Positions 38,793-41,779 of a DNA stretch of 41,779 bases are shown here, piece after piece. Below the pieces are notes generated by a model. That model was not told where the DNA came from and ran no database searches. It was given only the letters and a program-made list of their open reading frames with translations. Source of the stretch: JANXYW01 sp964458665 (GTDB lineage: Bacteria; Chloroflexota; Dehalococcoidia; DSTF01; JACRBR01); assembly GCA_964458665.1 (NCBI GenBank), contig CAYWOO010000154.1:1-41779 (forward strand), in the 5' to 3' direction. Made by a program: the position numbers and the translations under genes. Every line of letters starts with the position of its first letter. The stretch's first letter is position 1.

Positions 38793-39488
38793 TTAGATCA
38801 GGCGCTGCAGGCGTGCGGAATCGGTGTCGTCGTCGTCGCGTATCAGCGCATCCAGTTGGCGCAGGATCGTGACCGTCTCGTTCGTCGAAGGCGTCCGTTC
38901 CGGCTCGCGAATGTCCAGTTCGGTCACGCGTGCCAGAGCGACGCGCGCCTCCGGCGTCAGGTGACCTGCCGCCTCACAGAGATCCAGCAGAATCTCCAGC
39001 CGCAGCGACCCGATGCGCCCCATCGCTTCTTCGGCCCAGGCAGCAAGCCCGGCGATCGTCAGCAGACTCCACTGCGGCTGCTCCGGTGCAAGCGGGGCCG
39101 GCCCCGCTGGCGCCGCTGTGAACGGCATGGGCGCCTGGAACTGCGGCTGCTGCCGAAGCGGCGTTGGCTCTCGCGGGGGAGCTTCCGGTGCTTGCGACGG
39201 TGGCAGTTCTGGCTGTCGGTCGTGCGTTGTCGGCGCGTGTTCTGGTGCCGCAACCTTGCGCGGCTCCGGTGGCGGCGGCAGCGGCTGAGACGGCACGATG
39301 CTCAGCGCCGGCGTGCTGCGGGCCATGCCGCCATCAGCGTCGAACGGGTTGTCCCGCACCAGAATCGCACTGCGAATCTCGGTCAGGATCTGCTTCACCT
39401 CGCCCTTGACGATTTTGCCTTCGTCTTCGAGCGTAGCGACCCGCGATTCGAGTTGCGCGACTTTGGTGGCCAGCTGTTGCGGTTCCAC
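38793..39488 (-). CDS. archaellum ArlC/D/E-like cytosolic adaptor
   Basis: A 231-residue soluble protein: an N-terminal coiled coil (1-40, ATKVAQLESRVATLEDEGKI), a Pro-rich linker (58-140) and a C-terminal domain (141-195) TIAGLAAWAEEAMGRIGSLR then LEILLDLCEAAGHLTPEARV, matching the ArlD/E domain that links the archaellum motor to the chemotaxis proteins. In archaea there are ArlC, D and E; here a single protein may do their job. The GTG 39488 start follows AGGAG. Coupling to bacterial chemotaxis would need a CheF-type adaptor, not seen in this window. Confidence 0.7.
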   Translation of the reverse strand: MEPQQLATKVAQLESRVATLEDEGKIVKGEVKQILTEIRSAILVRDNPFDADGGMARSTPALSIVPSQPLPPPPEPRKVAAPEHAPTTHDRQPELPPSQAPEAPPREPTPLRQQPQFQAPMPFTAAPAGPAPLAPEQPQWSLLTIAGLAAWAEEAMGRIGSLRLEILLDLCEAAGHLTPEARVALARVTELDIREPERTPSTNETVTILRQLDALIRDDDDTDSARLQRLI

Positions 39489-39562
39489 GTTGCTCCTGCT
39501 TGTCCGTCGTCCGTTACTTGTATCGGCCGCTGCTCAGGTCTGCTGCGTCCGCATTTCTCCTA

Positions 39563-40138
39563 TCAGTTCAGATTGATGATCGTCTGAGAGATCGAAGCCG
39601 GGGCGGTCCGCTGGATGACCATCACGGACCCCGACGGAGGCTTCAACTCCAGGGTGAACGTTCGGTTTGCGACCACGCTTGCCGTCAACGGCAGGGTGAT
39701 GGTCAGCTCCAACAGTTCGCCTTGTTCCAGCAATTTGTCGCTGTTGCCGGTGACGACTTCGGTCGTGTACGTCAGGCTGTTGACGTTCACGGCACTGTCG
39801 GTGAAGCTGATAATCGTCTTGTTGCTCGTGGAATTGGGATCAAGATTCACGGAGTCGCCGCCGGCGGCAAGCGTGACATCAATCGTAATCGTTGTGATCT
39901 TCGTCTGGTCGGATGTCGCTATCACGCCACCCGTCAGTGCCATCGTCCCGCGCGTTTTCGCAAGAGCGGCATAGATCGCGTCCTTGCCTCGCTCGGAGGC
40001 GAAGAGTCCCGTGCTGAGCACCACGAACGCGAAGACCGCGGCGACGACGACGAACGCGATCATGATGATCGCCGTCTCCAGCCCCGTGATCCCGCGCTCG
40101 TTGCGCCCAACCTGCGCGAAGCGAAGCTTGCGCTTCAT
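39563..40138 (-). CDS. arlB: archaellin (third copy)
   Basis: A 191-residue archaeal-type flagellin. The class III signal is MKRKLRFAQVGRNERG, cut before ITGLETA; Glu5 of the mature chain is kept. A 25-residue hydrophobic helix follows (IIMIAFVVVAAVFAFVVLST), then a beta-rich outer domain ending VIQRTAPASISQTIINLN. Potential N-glycosylation sequons are NST, NKT and NRT. AGGAGG precedes ATG 40138; a longer open frame lacks a ribosome site. It differs most from the other two (ASERGKDAIYAALAKT against SSERSKETVYAGLAKT), so it may be a minor or tip subunit. ArlC/D/E follows after 74 nt. Confidence 0.85.
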   Translation of the reverse strand: MKRKLRFAQVGRNERGITGLETAIIMIAFVVVAAVFAFVVLSTGLFASERGKDAIYAALAKTRGTMALTGGVIATSDQTKITTITIDVTLAAGGDSVNLDPNSTSNKTIISFTDSAVNVNSLTYTTEVVTGNSDKLLEQGELLELTITLPLTASVVANRTFTLELKPPSGSVMVIQRTAPASISQTIINLN

Positions 40139-40381
40139 CGCACTCCTCCTGAGGGGAGTTCGTTGGCAGCCACATCCTGGCTGCCCGAGCAAACAGAGGC
40201 GTTGCGCCGCGCTGTTGCCCGAATCTCCGTTGAAGGTTCGTGCTGAAGGGGTACGTGTCGTATGGGGACTGCACCCGACTTGACGGGGTGCGAACACCTA
40301 GCCAGCTTCAGCGGCACCTGTAGCATTCTGGGCGCTGGCCCCTCGATCCGGCTCCGATGCCGACGCGGTGCCCACCACAGC

Positions 40382-40410
40382 GCAGCCGCCGGAGGAAACC
40401 CGGCGGCTGC
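40382..40410 (-). terminator. hairpin after archaellin copy 2
   Basis: GCAGCCGCCGG and CCGGCGGCTGC separated by 7 nt: an 11-bp stem 31 nt past the stop of archaellin 2 on the minus strand. No U-tract. The rest of the 302-nt space to archaellin 3 (40139-40440) has a second small inverted repeat (GCACCC...GGGTGC, 40271-40291) and no gene. Confidence 0.5.
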
Positions 40411-40440
40411 GGCGATCTCGCCTGCCGCCGTGGCGACGTA

Positions 40441-41016
40441 CTAGTTCAGGTTGAGCACCGTGGCTGCGATCGAGGCGGGTGTCGTTCGTTGAATAACCAT
40501 GAACGAGCCGGTCGGCGGCTGGACCTGCAAGGTGAACGTTACGTTCGCGCCAACCGATGCCCCGCTTGGTAGCGTCACGTCGATCTGAAAGAGTTCGCCG
40601 GACTCCAGCAGCTTGTCGCTGTTTCCGGTGAGTACGGTGGTCGTGTACGTCAGGTTGTTGTCATTTATGGAACCGTCCACGTAGCTGATGATCGTCTTGT
40701 TGCTGGTCGAAGACGGGTTCAGGTTCACCTGATCGCCGCCGGCGGCCAACGTCAGGTCGAACGTGAGAGAGGTGACCTTCGTCTGGTTGGATGTTGCCAG
40801 CACACTGCCGGTCAACTCCATGGCGCCTCGTGTCTTGGCAAGGCCGGCGTAGACCGTCTCCTTGCTCCGTTCGGAGCTGAAGAGACCTGTGCTCAGCACG
40901 ACGAAGGCGAAGACGGCCGCCACCACCACGAACGCGATGAGGACGATGGCTGTTTCGAGACCTGTAATCCCGTGCTCTTCACGCGTCCTGTGCGCGAAGC
41001 GAATCATCCGTTTCAT
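40441..41016 (-). CDS. arlB: archaellin (second copy)
   Basis: A 191-residue archaellin. The signal MKRMIRFAHRTREEHG is cut before ITGLETA. The hydrophobic core IVLIAFVVVAAVFAFVVLST is almost the same as in copy 3, and the outer domain ends VIQRTTPASIAATVLNLN. Four N-x-S/T sequons are visible: NQT, NKT, NLT and NVT. AGGAGG 6 nt before ATG 41016 sets the start. Processing would need a class III signal peptidase (PibD/ArlK), absent here. The conserved C-terminus and length argue for a filament subunit rather than a bacterial type IV pilin. Confidence 0.87.
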   Translation of the reverse strand: MKRMIRFAHRTREEHGITGLETAIVLIAFVVVAAVFAFVVLSTGLFSSERSKETVYAGLAKTRGAMELTGSVLATSNQTKVTSLTFDLTLAAGGDQVNLNPSSTSNKTIISYVDGSINDNNLTYTTTVLTGNSDKLLESGELFQIDVTLPSGASVGANVTFTLQVQPPTGSFMVIQRTTPASIAATVLNLN

Positions 41017-41178
41017 AGCAATCCTCCTGATTGGGAGTCAGTGTCCATCCGTGACGTTGAAAGGTTCGGATGTGGCGCCGCGCGCGCCCACGGTGAATGC
41101 ACCCGTCCTTGTAGAGTGCTGGCACCCGGCGTTTGGCGATGCTGCCTTCACCTTCGAGCGAGCGTCAAACGGACGAGA

Positions 41179-41208
41179 AGAGAGGCCGCTCCTTGGAGCG
41201 GCCTCTCT
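41179..41208 (-). terminator. hairpin after archaellin copy 1
   Basis: A 14-bp stem, AGAGAGGCCGCTCC paired with GGAGCGGCCTCTCT, with a 2-nt loop, 21 nt past the stop of archaellin 1, followed on the minus strand by TCTCG. A strong fold that could cause partial termination so that the first archaellin is made in excess. Confidence 0.65.
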
Positions 41209-41229
41209 AATTGCGCGGTATCGACGGTA

Positions 41230-41779
41230 CTAGTTCAGGTTGATGATGGTTGACGAGACCGACGCCGGCGTCGTGCGCTGGATCACCATGTAGGAGCCTG
41301 CGGGAGGCTGGACCTCGATGGTGAAGACCTTGTTGGTGCCGATGATGATGTTGGCGTCCTGCGAAAGGGCGATGCCGATCTCGAAGAGTTCGCCGGGCTC
41401 CAGCAGATTGTCGCTGTTGCCGGTGATCACCGTCGTCGTGTAGGTCAGGATGTTGTTCTTCACGGCGCTGTCGCTGTAGCGCATGACGGTCCGGTTGCTC
41501 GTGGACGCCGGGTTCAGGTTGACCTGGTCGCCGCCGGCGGCGAGGGTGAGGTCGAAGGTGATGTTGGTCAGCTGGGTGCCGTTCGAGGTGACCAGGACGC
41601 CGCCGGTGAGCTCCATCGAGCCTCGCGTCTTGGAGAGACCGGCGTAGACCGTCTCCTTGCTTCGCTCGGAGCTGAACAGACCGGTGCTCAAGACGACGAA
41701 AGCGAACACGGCGGCCACGACCACGAAGGCGATGAGGACGATAGCCGTCTCGAGGCCCGTGATGCCATGTTCGTTGCGC
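41230..41779 (-). CDS. arlB: archaellin (first copy), 5' end cut by the window edge
   Basis: The visible 182 residues begin RNEHGITGLETAIVLIAF: the last five residues of the signal peptide, the cleavage site, and the hydrophobic helix, read to the window edge at 41779. The rest matches copy 2 closely (SSERSKETVYAGLSKTRGSM) and ends VIQRTTPASVSSTIINLN. Only about eleven residues should lie outside. Sequons NGT, NIT and NRT are visible. First of three tandem archaellin genes, and probably the main filament protein. Confidence 0.87.
   Translation of the reverse strand, partial: RNEHGITGLETAIVLIAFVVVAAVFAFVVLSTGLFSSERSKETVYAGLSKTRGSMELTGGVLVTSNGTQLTNITFDLTLAAGGDQVNLNPASTSNRTVMRYSDSAVKNNILTYTTTVITGNSDNLLEPGELFEIGIALSQDANIIIGTNKVFTIEVQPPAGSYMVIQRTTPASVSSTIINLN

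Noticed and set aside
39563..41779. Archaellins as bacterial type IV pilins
   Set aside because: The prepilin signal and Glu5 are shared by both families, but ArlG, ArlF and an ArlD/E-like protein follow and the GITGLETA start is archaellin-like.
1..41779. CRISPR arrays, insertion sequences, tRNA or rRNA genes
   Set aside because: Read through without finding direct-repeat arrays, transposase genes or RNA gene signatures.

Overview
The window is a G+C-rich bacterial chromosome segment, densely coding on both strands. My best guess is a member of Chloroflexota, possibly Dehalococcoidia-like. The reasons are a four-domain ribosomal protein S1 with an acidic tail, a 32-residue bS22-type ribosomal protein, many initiation sites that look leaderless, and archaellum genes inside an otherwise bacterial gene set. 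No rRNA, tRNA or other marker in the window fixes the phylum, so this is inference.

Layout. 1-1225: a ComM/YifB gene broken just after Walker A. 1365-7176: lipid and small-molecule metabolism (acyl-CoA dehydrogenase of ACAD10/11 type, SMP-30 hydrolase, Eis-like acetyltransferase, serine-acetyltransferase-like protein, VOC protein coupled to an enoyl-CoA hydratase). 7177-11050: stringent-response enzyme with a small ribbon-helix-helix gene upstream, divergent from hisS. 11199-13683: a flippase-like membrane protein 1 nt ahead of an FAD amine-oxidase-type enzyme. 13725-14392: a HigBA-type toxin-antitoxin pair. 14489-16893: a NuoE/NuoF-like NADH-oxidising pair whose NuoF fusion has lost the ligands of two predicted Fe-S clusters. 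16935-21619: Lrp-type ligand-binding protein, clpC, rpsA. 21900-23061: bS22, an unknown protein and a small MerR/excisionase-like regulator. 23229-24295: a pyrE-like gene behind a leader with a tiny upstream ORF and a hairpin. 24296-34629: UbiA prenyltransferase, hemW, MobA-like transferase, PhzF, GNAT, DinB, MidA/NDUFAF7 methyltransferase, alpha/beta hydrolase, MFS transporter, SIS isomerase and a PfkB kinase.

The most striking region is 34677-41779, all on the minus strand. Read in the direction of transcription it holds three tandem archaellin genes (the first cut by the window edge), an ArlD/E-like adaptor, ArlG, ArlF, the ArlJ membrane platform, an unrecognised 135-residue protein and a membrane-anchored N-acetylmuramoyl-L-alanine amidase. 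This is an archaeal-type rotary filament (archaellum) locus in a bacterium. The order is odd: ArlF is followed after 9 nt by ArlJ, so the motor ATPase ArlI and its partner ArlH, normally found there, must be encoded elsewhere. The amidase and the unknown protein may adapt an archaeal machine to a peptidoglycan wall. As I recall, archaellum clusters have been reported in some Chloroflexota, so the machine itself may not be new, but this arrangement and its accessory genes deserve attention.

Genes within operons use strong Shine-Dalgarno sites, several of the form TAGGAG overlapping the previous stop codon. Many first genes instead have a -10-like hexamer ending 5-10 nt before the start codon and no Shine-Dalgarno site.
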